Positions 1 through 9,310 are shown, counted from the first letter of the stretch. The stretch is DNA of 64,000 bases from Verrucomicrobiales bacterium (GCA_024233305.1 JACKPV010000025.1:62001-126000); one strand, 5' to 3'. The notes: generated from the letters alone by a model not told the origin. Numbers and translations: made by a program.

Positions 1-936
1 CGTTGCGGTTTCCTTCACCGCCCGCCAACGCCACCAACCCGCCAACGCGCTGCCGATGATCGAATGGAACACGGCTGAAATCGCGCAGGGCGTCGCGGCG
101 GCCGGCAGGGTCGGGAAATTCTGCTGGGCCAGATAGGTGCCCAGACCGGAGTTTTGCATCCCCACCTCGATGGATACCGTCCGGCAGGCCAACCCCGGCA
201 GTCGCAACCCCCGCGCCACCCCGTAGCCCAGGGCGAATCCCCCGGCATGCAGCAACGCCACCGCGCCCAGCAGCCGCCCCGCCGACTCCCGGATATCTGT
301 CGCTCGTTGCGCCATCACGCTGGCCACGATCAACACGATGAACACGACCGAGATCAGCGGCGCCACCGGCAGCACGACGCGGGTGACCTTGGGCAGATAG
401 TGGTGCAGCGCCAGTCCCAGGACCACCGGCAGCAGCACCACTTGCAGGGTGTTCAGGAACAACCCCCACGCGCTCACCTTGACCAGCGTGCCCGCCAGCA
501 GCTTGGTCAGCCACGGCGTCAGGGCAATCGCCGCCAGCGTCGAACAGGCGGTCATCGACACCGACAAGGCCACGTCCGCCCGGGCCAGGAAGCTGACGAC
601 ATTCGATGCCGTGCCTCCCGGACAACAACTCACCAGGATCAGCCCCACGGCAAGCGCGGTGTCGAGCTGGAGCAGATGCGCAATGCTCCACCCCAGCAAC
701 GGCATGATCACAAACTGCGCGCCAAAACCGACCGCCACCGCCCGCGGACGCTGCAAGACCCGGCGGAAGTCCTCGACACTCAGCGTCAATCCCATCCCCA
801 GCATGATCGCCGCCAGGCCCCAGGTGATGAGCGGTCCCTTGAACCACTCGAACCACGCCGGGCGAAACAGCGCCAGGCCGCCGCAAACGGCCGTCCAGAC
901 CGGAAAGAGGTTGGTCATCCAGGTAATCCAGCGCAT
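1..936 (-). CDS. Bile acid:sodium symporter (BASS/SBF) family transporter, 3' end beyond the window
   Basis: On the minus strand an open frame of 312 codons runs from an ATG at 936 to the window edge with no stop, so the C-terminus is missing. The translation starts MRWITWMTNLFPVWTAV and is made almost wholly of hydrophobic helices, with the BASS signatures LGMGLTLSVEDF, a SCCPGGTASNVV loop (the cation-binding GGxxSN-type segment) and EVGMQNSGLG near the end. Family members are inner-membrane secondary transporters that move organic anions (bile acids, pantoate, keto acids) with sodium. The substrate here cannot be told. Plus-strand reading frames across this stretch are low-complexity shadows. 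Its start lies about 200 bp from the divergent phosphoesterase gene, so the two may share a promoter region. Confidence 0.93.
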   Translation of the reverse strand, partial: MRWITWMTNLFPVWTAVCGGLALFRPAWFEWFKGPLITWGLAAIMLGMGLTLSVEDFRRVLQRPRAVAVGFGAQFVIMPLLGWSIAHLLQLDTALAVGLILVSCCPGGTASNVVSFLARADVALSVSMTACSTLAAIALTPWLTKLLAGTLVKVSAWGLFLNTLQVVLLPVVLGLALHHYLPKVTRVVLPVAPLISVVFIVLIVASVMAQRATDIRESAGRLLGAVALLHAGGFALGYGVARGLRLPGLACRTVSIEVGMQNSGLGTYLAQQNFPTLPAAATPCAISAVFHSIIGSALAGWWRWRAVKETAT

Positions 937-1134
937 GGAAAGGGACCATGAGCCAACCGGCGGCTGGATTCAACGACGACGCGATCCGCCGCCGTCGGGC
1001 CGATTGCCGGCGCCCATCGTCCTGGCAGCCACCGTTCGTCTGCCGTTCGTCTGCCTGGGGCGACGCCGCGTTCACGGAAGCGTCACCAAAAAGGGCTTTT
1101 CATTCCGGGCCCAAGCCCCGACCTTCCGCCCACG

Positions 1135-2691
1135 ATGAAAGGCATGCGGACGCTGACGATTGTGGTTGGACTGGGACTGCTGCCCCTTGGGCGGGCGGCG
1201 GACACGAGCTGGGCCCGGGGCGTGGTCTACGAGGACGTGAACGGGAATCAGTTGCGCGACGCCGGCGAACCCGGCCTTCCCGGCGTGCTGGTCTCCAACC
1301 AACGCGAGGTCGTCAAGACCGACCAGGCGGGCCGGTGGCAGTTGCCCGCGAGCGAGGATTGCGCCTTCTTTGTCATCAAACCCACCGGCTGGATGACGCC
1401 CGTGGACGCGCAGCAACTCCCCCGGTTCCATTACCTCCACAAGCCGCACGGTTCGCCGGAGGTGCGCTTCGGCGGCGTGCCGCCCACGGGGCCACTCCCC
1501 GCCTCGATCGACTTCCCCCTTTACCGGCATCCCGAACCCGGGCGCTTTCAGGCGGTGTTCTTCGGCGACCCGCAGCCGCGCGACCAGAAGGAGGTGGACT
1601 ACATCGCCCACGACGTGGTGGAGGAACTGATCGGGACGCCTGCGAAGTTTGGCGTGACCCTCGGCGACATCATGTTTGACGATCTCTCGCTGTTCGAGAA
1701 CTACAACGCCCTCATCGCCCTCATCGGCATCCCCTGGTACAACGTCATCGGGAACCACGACATCAACTATGACGCGGTCGACGACCGGCACTCGGACGAG
1801 ACGTTCGAGCGCGTTTACGGGCCGAACTACTACAGCTACGCGTATGGTCCCGTGCAGTTCGTGGTCCTGGACAACGTGCAGTGGGGTGGGGCCAAGCCGG
1901 CGGGCACGGGCAAGTACACCGCCGGCCTCGGCGAGGATCAACTCGTGTTCATCGAGAACCTCCTGGCTCACGTCCCCGAGGATCGCCTCGTGCTCTTCAT
2001 GATGCACATCCCGATCATGAACATGGCGGACCGCGAGCGCTTGTTCCGGCTGATCGAGCCCCGTCCCTACACCATGTCGATCTCGGGGCATACCCATTGG
2101 CAGGCCCATTTCCATCTCGGCGAGGAGTCCGGCTGGCGGGGCGCCGAACCGCATCATCACATGGTGAACGTCACGGTCTGCGGCAGTTGGTGGAGCGGCG
2201 AACCGGACGAACTCGGTATTCCCCACACCACGATGGGTGACGGCGCGCCGAACGGTTACTCGATCATTACCTTCGACGGTCAGCAGGCGGTCGTCGATTT
2301 CAAGGCGTCCCGGCGTCCGGCCGACTACCAGATGAACATCCAGACCCCCGAGGTCATCCCGGCGGCTCAGGCGCCCGAGACCCCCGTCTATGTGAACGTC
2401 TTCGGCGGCTCGACCCGCTCCACCGTCGATATGCGGCTCGATCCGGACGGTGATTGGATCCGGCTGACGAAGGTGCTGGAGGAAGATCCCTATTTCCTCG
2501 AGTTGAAGCGGATCGAAGCGAGCGGCGTTGCCCTGCGCGGACGGGAACTCACGAGCGCGAAGAAGTCCAACCACCTCTGGAAGGGGTTGTTGCCCGCCAA
2601 CCTGGCTCCCGGCGTGCATCGCATCCGGGTCCGTTCCGAAGACCAATACGGACGCGTCTTCAACGGTTCGCGCAGCATCCGCATCGAGTAG
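1135..2691 (+). CDS. Secreted calcineurin-like metallophosphoesterase with N- and C-terminal accessory domains
   Basis: 518 aa. A signal peptide (MKGMRTLTIVVGLGLLPLG, cleavage after RAA) is followed by a beta-sandwich, SdrD-like or 'MetallophosN' segment (residues ~25-110, VYEDVNGNQLRDAGEPGLPGV), then the calcineurin-like core. The metal-binding motifs are in order: FFGDPQPRD (~143), GDIMFDD (~178), GNHDINYD (~205), MMHIPI (~287) and SGHTHWQ (~322). A C-terminal 'MetallophosC'-type beta domain follows to the end. The family hydrolyses phosphomono- or diesters; this exported three-domain layout is common in Bacteroidetes and Verrucomicrobia and its substrate is unknown. It is monocistronic as far as can be seen, with a MITE directly after it. 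Confidence 0.92.
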   Translation: MKGMRTLTIVVGLGLLPLGRAADTSWARGVVYEDVNGNQLRDAGEPGLPGVLVSNQREVVKTDQAGRWQLPASEDCAFFVIKPTGWMTPVDAQQLPRFHYLHKPHGSPEVRFGGVPPTGPLPASIDFPLYRHPEPGRFQAVFFGDPQPRDQKEVDYIAHDVVEELIGTPAKFGVTLGDIMFDDLSLFENYNALIALIGIPWYNVIGNHDINYDAVDDRHSDETFERVYGPNYYSYAYGPVQFVVLDNVQWGGAKPAGTGKYTAGLGEDQLVFIENLLAHVPEDRLVLFMMHIPIMNMADRERLFRLIEPRPYTMSISGHTHWQAHFHLGEESGWRGAEPHHHMVNVTVCGSWWSGEPDELGIPHTTMGDGAPNGYSIITFDGQQAVVDFKASRRPADYQMNIQTPEVIPAAQAPETPVYVNVFGGSTRSTVDMRLDPDGDWIRLTKVLEEDPYFLELKRIEASGVALRGRELTSAKKSNHLWKGLLPANLAPGVHRIRVRSEDQYGRVFNGSRSIRIE

Positions 2692-2787
2692 GGCGGGCGC
2701 CGGACGCGGGAACCCTGCTTCGGCCGGCCGAACCGACGCGGTGACTCGGTCCCCCCAGATTCCGGACGTCGCTTTCTTCCGGAAGCA

Positions 2788-2992
2788 CTGAGCAGTATCG
2801 ATTCAACCCGCGGTAGCCGCCGACGTGTAGTCGGCGCTGAAATCCAAGCGCTTACGCGGTCCCGCCGAGTCCGACTCTCGGTCCCGTTTTGGTGAAGAAT
2901 CGTCACGCCCGGCCGCAGGCGTCCGTATTCCCGCTGAATCATGCGCCGACTGCACGTCGGCGGCTACGACCTACTGAATAGTCACGGCTGAG
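2788..2992. repeat. MITE-like element, type A copy 1
   Basis: About 195 bp (2793-2987) bounded by imperfect terminal inverted repeats of about 50 bp. The left end reads inward CAGTATCGATTCAACC and the right end inward CCGTGACTATTCAGTAGG. Both ends then carry the small palindrome GTAGCCGCCGACGTG-AGTCGGCGC. The element is flanked by direct repeats CTGAG (2788-2792 and 2988-2992), consistent with a target-site duplication. There is no coding potential. Its tips match those of the IS1380-type element at 25219-26881. Confidence 0.7.
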
Positions 2993-3090
2993 CAACTCGG
3001 CGAAGGCGGGCCGGACGATCGATGGAGACGGCGCGGATTGCTTGCCGTCGCAGCGAGTCACCTGTTGGACGTCGCCCGGAGCATCCGGTG

Positions 3091-3699
3091 TCAGCGGCGG
3101 GGATGATGGGCCGCCAGTTCGGCGTTCATTTGCTCGAATGCCAGTTCAACCAGCGGGCCCAGGTCCGCCCTGGCCGAGACAACGATCAGTTGCTCCGACT
3201 CGATCACCACCACCCGGGTTTGCACCGTGGTCCCCCGCTGCAACCCGCGTTCGACATAAACCACCACCAGCGTATCGCCGTCCACGACGCCCGCCAAACG
3301 GTCCCAGCCGCGTCCGTCCATCGTGCGATCCGCCGCGCGCAGAATACCGCCCAACTGATCGGTCGCCATCCGCCCCTCGATCCGGTCCACACTGACGCGA
3401 GCGCCGCGCAAAGCGTCGAGGGCGCGCCGGGCCTGCGGTGGCAGATTCGGCAGGAACCGCAGGCCCAGGCGCGCGCCGCCAAGCAGCACCGGTCCCACGC
3501 CGGCCTGGAATTGCCGGGCACAGTCCACGCCGGCCTGCTTGATGACCGCCTCCCGCAGCGCCCGGCCATCGCGGTCCATACGCAGGCAATCGACCACCGC
3601 CCAGGCGGCGGCCAACGCCAGCAGGAGGAGCAAGGCGAGAATGATGCTCCCCGCGTCCGCCCGACGACGCCGCGCATCAATGGGTGGTTTTGTCGTCAT
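3091..3699 (-). CDS. Membrane-anchored DUF4252-like protein (paralogue of the upstream gene)
   Basis: 202 aa. A short basic N-terminus (DARRRRADAG) precedes one transmembrane helix or uncleaved signal anchor (residues ~17-35, SIILALLLLLALAAAWAVV); the rest is predicted to lie outside the cytoplasm. I recognise no named motif, but its second half aligns by eye with the DUF4252 protein encoded just upstream: RVSV, then WDRLAGVVDG against WDAVATVRDG, then VVYVERG against VHVFVKTRG, then a beta-rich stretch ending ARADLGPLVEL against TGNLRPEQIGML. The 88-bp gap and shared orientation suggest one transcript. The function is unknown. Confidence 0.75.
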   Translation of the reverse strand: MTTKPPIDARRRRADAGSIILALLLLLALAAAWAVVDCLRMDRDGRALREAVIKQAGVDCARQFQAGVGPVLLGGARLGLRFLPNLPPQARRALDALRGARVSVDRIEGRMATDQLGGILRAADRTMDGRGWDRLAGVVDGDTLVVVYVERGLQRGTTVQTRVVVIESEQLIVVSARADLGPLVELAFEQMNAELAAHHPRR

Positions 3700-3787
3700 C
3701 GGAAGGTCTGTGGTTTGCCCGCGGCCCGCCGTCCGGGCGGGCCGCCATTGCCGAACGTCCGCCCGCTCGTTGCCGCGAACCGGTCGG

Positions 3788-4348
3788 TCACGGCCGCTCG
3801 ATCTTTCGACCGATCTTCTTCAACGGCTCGATGTCGAACCGTTCGCCGAGCATTCCGATCTGCTCGGGGCGCAGGTTGCCGGTGACGCTGACGAGGATCG
3901 CTTCACCGTGATCGTCCTGCACCTGGACCACGACTCCCTCGATCGCCTCCTCACCGCGGGTCTTGACGAACACATGCACGTTCTCCGAGCCGTCCCGCAC
4001 GGTGGCGACTGCATCCCATTCGGCGCTCGTCAGCGAAGTTCGCAGGCGGCTGAACTGCTCGTTGATCTCCCCCCGGTTGCTGTCGTCGAGACCCACCACG
4101 CTCACCCGAATGCCGCGGATCTCGCGCAACATCCGGGCGATCTCCGGTTCCTGGGCTTCGGCGGCGCGGGCGACGAGACCGATGAGGTTCTGACGGATGT
4201 TGACTTCGACGTACTGCTGCCCGCCGGCGGGTGGCGGAAGTTTGAGGAGACCCGGATCCACGCCGTCGGCGTCTGCCGCGGTCAGGTTCAGTTGCAGGCT
4301 CAGGAGCAAGGCCGCCCCGGCGGCGGACCAGTGTGTGATCGACTTCAT
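3788..4348 (-). CDS. Exported DUF4252 family protein
   Basis: 186 aa from the ATG at 4348 (MKSITHWSAAGAALLLSLQLNLTAADA), chosen because it gives a clean signal peptide; the frame stays open upstream to 4507, but that extension is charged and not signal-like. The mature part fits the DUF4252 family of small exported proteins, which in many bacteria sit next to ECF sigma and anti-sigma genes: VEVNIRQNLIGLVARAAEAQEPEIARMLREIRGIRVSVVG, then WDAVATVRDGSENVHVFVKTRG, ending in the basic IGRKIERP. No sigma factor is present here. The likely partner is the paralogue downstream at 3091-3699. Confidence 0.82.
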   Translation of the reverse strand: MKSITHWSAAGAALLLSLQLNLTAADADGVDPGLLKLPPPAGGQQYVEVNIRQNLIGLVARAAEAQEPEIARMLREIRGIRVSVVGLDDSNRGEINEQFSRLRTSLTSAEWDAVATVRDGSENVHVFVKTRGEEAIEGVVVQVQDDHGEAILVSVTGNLRPEQIGMLGERFDIEPLKKIGRKIERP

Positions 4349-4435
4349 TGCGTTGTCCTTCGTTTGGAGATTGCTTCTTTTGTCCGCCGGTCCTGCGACC
4401 GACATCCCTCCGAACACACCGCTCCGAAGGACGGT

Positions 4436-4476
4436 TTCAGAAAAGACAAGCGCGCCGGCGTTGCCGTCCGGCGCGC
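4436..4476 (-). terminator. Rho-independent terminator downstream of the Gfo/Idh/MocA gene
   Basis: On the minus strand a perfect 9-bp stem (GCGCGCCGG / CCGGCGCGC, 4476-4450) with a 9-nt loop is followed by the T-rich run CTTGTCTTTTCTG (4449-4437). It lies about 55 bp after the stop of the oxidoreductase gene (4532) and before the start of the DUF4252 gene (4348), so it should separate the two transcripts. Confidence 0.75.
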
Positions 4477-4531
4477 TCTGTCGCTGTGCAATGTGCGCTC
4501 CCGCCAACCACGCTCCGTGGCAATCGCGGGC

Positions 4532-5899
4532 TCAGCTGATTGCGGGACGCTGCCAGGGTTGACGATAGGCCCTGGCCAGCCGCGCCGTGGCTTCGGCATC
4601 ACCGGGGATCGTCCGGGTCGCCGGGTCGTACTGCAAGGAACGCCCAAGTTCCATGGCGACGTTTGCCAGGATGCAACTTGCCGTCGAGATGTGCCCCTGC
4701 TCGATGTCGGCAATCGGGCGGCTTCGGTTCGCGATGGCGGCGAGGAAATCCAGCATGTGGGCGCGGGTGGCCGGGGCGGCATGGAGTTCGATGTCCTTCT
4801 CCGTGACGTCCTCGGGATACCTCTCGCGCTCGAAGACGCAATCGCGATGGATCGGCTGGCCGCCGCCGCGCGGGATGAAATCGTAACGGGTCACGCTGGC
4901 CTTCAACGTCCCCTTGTCACCGTACAGCACCACCGCCCAGGGATAGTCCGCATCCGGCGGATCCCCCCAGCTGCGATGCTGCCAGACCGCCGTCAAGTCC
5001 TCGTACTCGAAGACCGCCGTCTGCGTGTCCGCGATGTTCGACTTGCCCTCCTTTTGCACGAAGATGCCGCCCGAGGAACTGATCCGCTTCGGCCAGCCCA
5101 ACCCGAGCATCCAACGCGCGGTATCGAGCATGTGCACGCACATGTCGCCCATGATGCCGTTCCCGTATTCCATGAACGTCCGCCACCAACGCACGTGCGG
5201 CAGACCGTCATACGGTCGCAGCGGCGCCGGGCCCGTCCACAGCTCGTAGTCGAGATGATCGGGCACCGGCTCGACCGGCGGATTGCCGTTCGCCCGCATG
5301 TGGTAGTAACAGCACATCTCCACGTGCGACACCCGGCCCAGCAAGCCGGCGTCCACGATGTTCCGTTTCGCCTCGACCAGGTGCGGCGTGCTCTTGCGCT
5401 GTGTCCCGACCTGCACGACGCGGCCGTGCCGCCGGGCCGCCGCCACCATCGCTTCACCTTCCAGCACATCGACACTGATGGGCTTCTGCACGTAGACATC
5501 GGCGCCCGCCTCGACCGCGGCGATCATCTGCAGCGGATGCCAGTGGTCCGGGCTGCCGATCAACACGATGTCGTGGTCCCCGGCCGCCAGCAGTTTCCGG
5601 TAATCGGTGAAGGTGCGCGGACGCCGGCCGGACTTCTGCCGTTGCTGGATCAGATCCGCCGCTCCGGCCAGCAAGCGGGTGTCGACATCGCACACCGAGA
5701 CGACCTCGACCGGCGCGACCTGCATCAAGCGGAAGACGTCGCTTTTGCCGTACCAACCGCTCCCGATGAGGGCGACCCGTTTGGGTTTCTGGTGGATGAG
5801 GTCGAGTCCCTCGGCGCCCAAGGCGGAAAGGGCCAGGGAAGCGGAGGCCGTTTGCAGAAAACGGCGCCGGTTGATCATGAAGGGGGCTGACGTTTGCAT
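4532..5899 (-). CDS. Tat-exported Gfo/Idh/MocA family oxidoreductase
   Basis: 455 aa from ATG 5899, or 448 aa from ATG 5878 (MINRRRFLQTASASLALSALG); both keep the twin-arginine signal NRRRFLQTA. The Rossmann domain follows with RVALIGSGWYGKSDVFRL (NAD(P)-binding GxGxxG variant), SVCDVDTRLL, GSPDHWH and VQKPISVD, where the usual EKP is QKP but keeps the catalytic lysine. The C-terminal alpha/beta domain has the family's Tat-subclass pattern LWTGPAPLRPYDGLPHVRWWRTFMEYGNGIMGDMCVHMLDTARWMLGL. Members oxidise or isomerise sugars or polyols, in the periplasm when Tat-exported; the substrate is unknown. The long frame reaching upstream to 6136 lies over the end of the GH32 gene and is not signal-like, so it was cut back. 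A terminator follows. Confidence 0.93.
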   Translation of the reverse strand: MQTSAPFMINRRRFLQTASASLALSALGAEGLDLIHQKPKRVALIGSGWYGKSDVFRLMQVAPVEVVSVCDVDTRLLAGAADLIQQRQKSGRRPRTFTDYRKLLAAGDHDIVLIGSPDHWHPLQMIAAVEAGADVYVQKPISVDVLEGEAMVAAARRHGRVVQVGTQRKSTPHLVEAKRNIVDAGLLGRVSHVEMCCYYHMRANGNPPVEPVPDHLDYELWTGPAPLRPYDGLPHVRWWRTFMEYGNGIMGDMCVHMLDTARWMLGLGWPKRISSSGGIFVQKEGKSNIADTQTAVFEYEDLTAVWQHRSWGDPPDADYPWAVVLYGDKGTLKASVTRYDFIPRGGGQPIHRDCVFERERYPEDVTEKDIELHAAPATRAHMLDFLAAIANRSRPIADIEQGHISTASCILANVAMELGRSLQYDPATRTIPGDAEATARLARAYRQPWQRPAIS

Positions 5900-5991
5900 G
5901 CCAGTCACTCTGCGCGACCCGACACCCCCGCTGCAAGCCCCGGCGGGACCGGGGCCGCACGGCGGCGGCGGCGCTGCGAATCGCCGCCGGT

Positions 5992-8166
5992 TCAATCCCG
6001 CCAGATCGAAGCCAGCGCAAACGCTTCGAACTCCTCCAGGCGCGCGGCCCCACCCGCAGCGAAGGCCTTGATCGTCCCGATTGCGCCCCTGTGGGCGCGT
6101 TCCAAGGTCATGAACACCCGTCCGTCGTTGGCGCAAATCTCGATCATTGGGCGGTCCACCAGCACTTGTAACGTGAGTTGCCCGTCCACCGGTTGCAGCG
6201 TGGCTTCGCCGAGACGCTGGTTGACGGCGTCATACACAATGCGATTGCCCCCGATGTCCAGCCCGATTTCCTTGGCCTCACCGATGCGGAATCGCGCCCG
6301 GACCTCGATCCGGTCGCCGCTTTCCTCCAGCGCCACGACCCGATCTCCCGACAGTGCCTGCGGCGCCGCGCTCCGTCGGTTTCGATGCAGCCGCTCAATT
6401 TCCGCGACCGGCTTTGCGAACAGGCGAATGCCGTCCGCCGTCGTGCGCAGTGTCAGTTCATGCGGAAAGCTGAAGGTCTGGTTGAAGGGCATTCCCGGCA
6501 TGGCGATCTGCGCCCAACCGATCTGAATGCGGCGGCCGTCCGGGGCGTCGCTGAAGGTCTGCGAGGCGTAGTATTTCCCCCAGTGAACCCGGTGCTTGCC
6601 CGCATGCTCCGGTGTGAACGTCCGTCCGTCGAAGCGTCCGACGGCGTATTGCGCATCCGCGGCGAAGACCACCCAACGCGTCCGGGCCACCGTGCCGTCC
6701 ACGGCCAGCGGGAAGATCTCGGGGCACTCGTAGTACCCCGACAGATGGCTTTGCCCGGTCCAATGTTTGAGATCGGTCGAGGTGTGGAAGGCGATGTTCC
6801 GCCCGTGTTGGTCGTGTTCGTCGTAGACGGCCATCACCCAGTGCCCGCCCAGGTCACGCGCGGTGGCATCGAGGGGTTCGTCGCCGTCGCCGTACGCGTA
6901 CCAGATGACTTTCGGATCGCGGCCGCGGTGTTGGACCACGGGGTTGCCCTCGTGCCAGGTGAAGCTCCGTCCCCGGTCATTGCTGTAGGCAACGCTTTCA
7001 CCGGCCCCCGTATCCGTGAGAAAGACCACGAGGACGTCGTTGGTCCCGGTCTTCCACCCGGCGGTGTTGCGGCGGTCAACGAGGCCCCCGCCGGAAAAGC
7101 AGTCGCCGGTGGCCATGGTCTTCGGAAAGAGGGCCTCGGGGAGCTGCCGCCAGTGGACCAGGTCCGGACTGACCGCGTGGCCCCAGGTCATGTTGCCCCA
7201 GTTCCATCCGACCGGGTTGTGCTGGAAGAAGAGATGCCACTCGCCGTCCAGCCAGACCATGCCGTTGGGGTCGTTGTTCCAGCCAACCGCCTGCGAGAAA
7301 TGGAACTGTGGCCGCAGCGGCTCCGAATACCAGTTGTCTGCCCCCGGCACGGTATCGGCCTGCCGCACGAGCGCGAAGGCCTCCTCTGTCGTGCGCGCGG
7401 CGGACGCCCGGGCCCGTTTGCCGAGGCTATCGGACAGATTGAAAAAGGCATACCAGTCGACGTCCTCCGGATCGGTGGCGAGTTCCGTGGTGTAACGCCG
7501 GACGAGGACACCTTCCACGGCCAGGCTGACCTCGGTGCGCCGGGCGCCGTTCTTGATCGGGATCAGGAGGTAGTGGCGATCGATGGTGAACTCGCGCTCG
7601 AGTGCGCGATGGACCGGCAGCGGCGGACGGGTGTCGGTCTGGACGAGGTGATCAATGTTGATGTGGCCCCAGCCGCCGGTGGCCTGATCGACGATCTGAA
7701 GCACCACCTGGCGGCCCTTCAAGTCGCGCACGTCCCAGGCGTGGGGTTCGAGTTCCTCGCTGCCGCCGGGATCGGTATTCGGTCCGGTGGCAGTGCGCAC
7801 GACTTCGCCGTCGAGAAGCAGATTGATGCAGGTCTTTTCCGGAAAGCCGCCGCCTCCGACGCGAAAAGCGAGGAAGTCGCGTTCGACCCGCAGGGGAGGA
7901 GAGGTCAGCGTGCCGACGGCGCCGTCGCCTCCGTGGAAGGAGTTGACCAGGCGTTCGCCGCGATAACCGGTGACCTGCATCTGGCTCGCGAGCGTGCCCC
8001 TGGCCGGACCGGCGCCGAAGGCGGTGCCGGTCGCACGCCAAGCGCCGTAGGAGTCCGATTCGAAGTCAGCGATTAGGAGGTCGGAGTTCTGGGTCCGGGC
8101 GAGTGTTCCGCTCAGCCACGTCATGACGAGAACAGCTTTCAGCACGCAGGTGGTTTTCATGGGCAT
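5992..8166 (-). CDS. Glycoside hydrolase family 32 (levanase / fructan beta-fructosidase type), secreted
   Basis: 724 aa. Signal peptide MPMKTTCVLKAVLVMTWLSG (an alternative start is at the third residue). Residues ~28-170 form a jelly-roll-like domain often found in front of GH32 enzymes (LIADFESDSYGAWRATGTAFG ... GGWGHINIDHL). The five-blade propeller starts near 285 and holds all three catalytic motifs: WNNDPNGMVW (nucleophile Asp, ~300), GRDPKVIW (transition-state Asp, ~413) and YECPEIFPL (acid/base Glu, ~483). A C-terminal beta-sandwich closes the protein. Expected reaction: release of fructose from levan, inulin or sucrose outside the cytoplasm. It precedes the Gfo/Idh/MocA gene by about 90 bp on the same strand, so co-transcription is plausible. 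Confidence 0.95.
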   Translation of the reverse strand: MPMKTTCVLKAVLVMTWLSGTLARTQNSDLLIADFESDSYGAWRATGTAFGAGPARGTLASQMQVTGYRGERLVNSFHGGDGAVGTLTSPPLRVERDFLAFRVGGGGFPEKTCINLLLDGEVVRTATGPNTDPGGSEELEPHAWDVRDLKGRQVVLQIVDQATGGWGHINIDHLVQTDTRPPLPVHRALEREFTIDRHYLLIPIKNGARRTEVSLAVEGVLVRRYTTELATDPEDVDWYAFFNLSDSLGKRARASAARTTEEAFALVRQADTVPGADNWYSEPLRPQFHFSQAVGWNNDPNGMVWLDGEWHLFFQHNPVGWNWGNMTWGHAVSPDLVHWRQLPEALFPKTMATGDCFSGGGLVDRRNTAGWKTGTNDVLVVFLTDTGAGESVAYSNDRGRSFTWHEGNPVVQHRGRDPKVIWYAYGDGDEPLDATARDLGGHWVMAVYDEHDQHGRNIAFHTSTDLKHWTGQSHLSGYYECPEIFPLAVDGTVARTRWVVFAADAQYAVGRFDGRTFTPEHAGKHRVHWGKYYASQTFSDAPDGRRIQIGWAQIAMPGMPFNQTFSFPHELTLRTTADGIRLFAKPVAEIERLHRNRRSAAPQALSGDRVVALEESGDRIEVRARFRIGEAKEIGLDIGGNRIVYDAVNQRLGEATLQPVDGQLTLQVLVDRPMIEICANDGRVFMTLERAHRGAIGTIKAFAAGGAARLEEFEAFALASIWRD

Positions 8167-8227
8167 TGTCCGCCCGGCACCCTACGTGAAGTCCCCGGTT
8201 CGATGAAGCGGTTTTGGCGGCGGGCGG

Positions 8228-8254
8228 CGGGCATCGAAACTCCGACGATGCCCG
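8228..8254. terminator. Hairpin between the asparaginase and GH32 genes
   Basis: A perfect 9-bp inverted repeat CGGGCATCG / CGATGCCCG with a 9-nt loop lies about 40 bp after the asparaginase stop (8291, minus strand). There is no clear T-tract on either side, so it may be a weak or Rho-assisted terminator or an mRNA-end stabiliser. Confidence 0.4.
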
Positions 8255-8290
8255 ACGGCTCGTTGGGTTCGTCCGGATTCCCGGGCCGGC

Positions 8291-9310
8291 TCAACGCACG
8301 TTGCCGCCTTCCACCACCCGCCGCAACTCTCCCAAACCCCGGCTGGTGAGCACCTGGCTGAACGACGGCGTGGTCACGGCAAACTGAAAACCTTGTCCCG
8401 CGGTGGCCGCCCCGAAACGCCCGTGTTTGTCCAACGCCACAAAACTCACGCTCAAAGCCTCGCCCCGCGGATCCTTGGCCGCCATCCGTCGCAACGCCTC
8501 CGTGCAGGCCTCGGTCGGGGTCAGTCCCTGCCGCATCAACTCGACCACCAGAAAGGTGCCGCAGTACCGCATCACGTTCTCCCCCACGCCCGTGGCTCCC
8601 GCGGCCCCGACCTCATTGTCCACGTAGAGGCCGCTGCCGATGATCGGCGAATCACCCACCCGACCCGGCAGTTTGCCCGAAAGCCCGCTGGTCGAGCAGC
8701 CGCCGGCCACGGTTCCGTCGGCGTTCAGGACGAGCAACGCGATGGTGTCATGATCCTGCCCGGACGACTTTGTGGAGGGATTGGCCTGCTCGGCCATCCG
8801 GGCCGCGTGCCAGGCCTCGTGCCGGGTTGTGGCATCGCTGTTGACGGCTTCCAGACCCTGCTCGATGGCGAAGAGGCGGGCGCCCTGACCGACCAGCATG
8901 ACATGGGGTGTCTTCTCCATGACGCGCCGCGCGGCGGAGATGGGATGGACGATGCCCTCAATGCCCGCGACACTGCCCGCCCGATGCTCCGGGCCCGACA
9001 TGATGCAGGCGTCGAGTTGCACCACCCCCGCTGCGTTCGGACGTCCGCTCAGGCCAACGGAGCCGTTGCCCGATGATTCGGTGAGCCGGATGCCCTGTTC
9101 GACGGCGTCCAGCGCCGAACCGCCGCTCGTCAATGTTTCGAGTGCCCGCTCGTTGGCCGCCTTGCCGAAGGGCCAGGTCGAGACGATCAATGGCCGCTCT
9201 CCCGAACTGGTCAATGAGTCGTCCGCCGTGCCCCGGACGGGATGGAGGAGGGAGCCACCGGCAAGGGCGGCGCCCGTGCGGGTGATGAAGGATCTCCGCG
9301 AAGTCATCAT
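8291..9310 (-). CDS. Tat-exported N(4)-(beta-N-acetylglucosaminyl)-L-asparaginase (glycosylasparaginase, Ntn hydrolase)
   Basis: 339 aa from ATG 9310, chosen because it starts the Tat signal MMTSRRSFITRTGAALAGG. The enzyme is an Ntn-hydrolase precursor that cuts itself before a threonine. The cleavage motif is visible as GQDHDTIALLVL (HD|T), followed by the substrate loop GGCSTSGLSGKLPGRVGDSPIIGSGLYVD and the GATGVGE segment typical of the family. The N-terminal alpha chain has STWPFGKAANERALETLTSGGSALDAVEQGI. Expected role: removal of asparagine from GlcNAc-Asn during breakdown of N-linked glycopeptides, here likely periplasmic. Length and motif order are normal. The start lies about 170 bp from tRNA-Val, divergently transcribed. 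Confidence 0.94.
   Translation of the reverse strand: MMTSRRSFITRTGAALAGGSLLHPVRGTADDSLTSSGERPLIVSTWPFGKAANERALETLTSGGSALDAVEQGIRLTESSGNGSVGLSGRPNAAGVVQLDACIMSGPEHRAGSVAGIEGIVHPISAARRVMEKTPHVMLVGQGARLFAIEQGLEAVNSDATTRHEAWHAARMAEQANPSTKSSGQDHDTIALLVLNADGTVAGGCSTSGLSGKLPGRVGDSPIIGSGLYVDNEVGAAGATGVGENVMRYCGTFLVVELMRQGLTPTEACTEALRRMAAKDPRGEALSVSFVALDKHGRFGAATAGQGFQFAVTTPSFSQVLTSRGLGELRRVVEGGNVR

Noticed and set aside
2788..2992. Simple REP palindromes or a transcription terminator after the phosphoesterase gene
   Set aside because: The ends, fixed length and flanking CTGAG repeats fit a MITE better; there is no T-tract.
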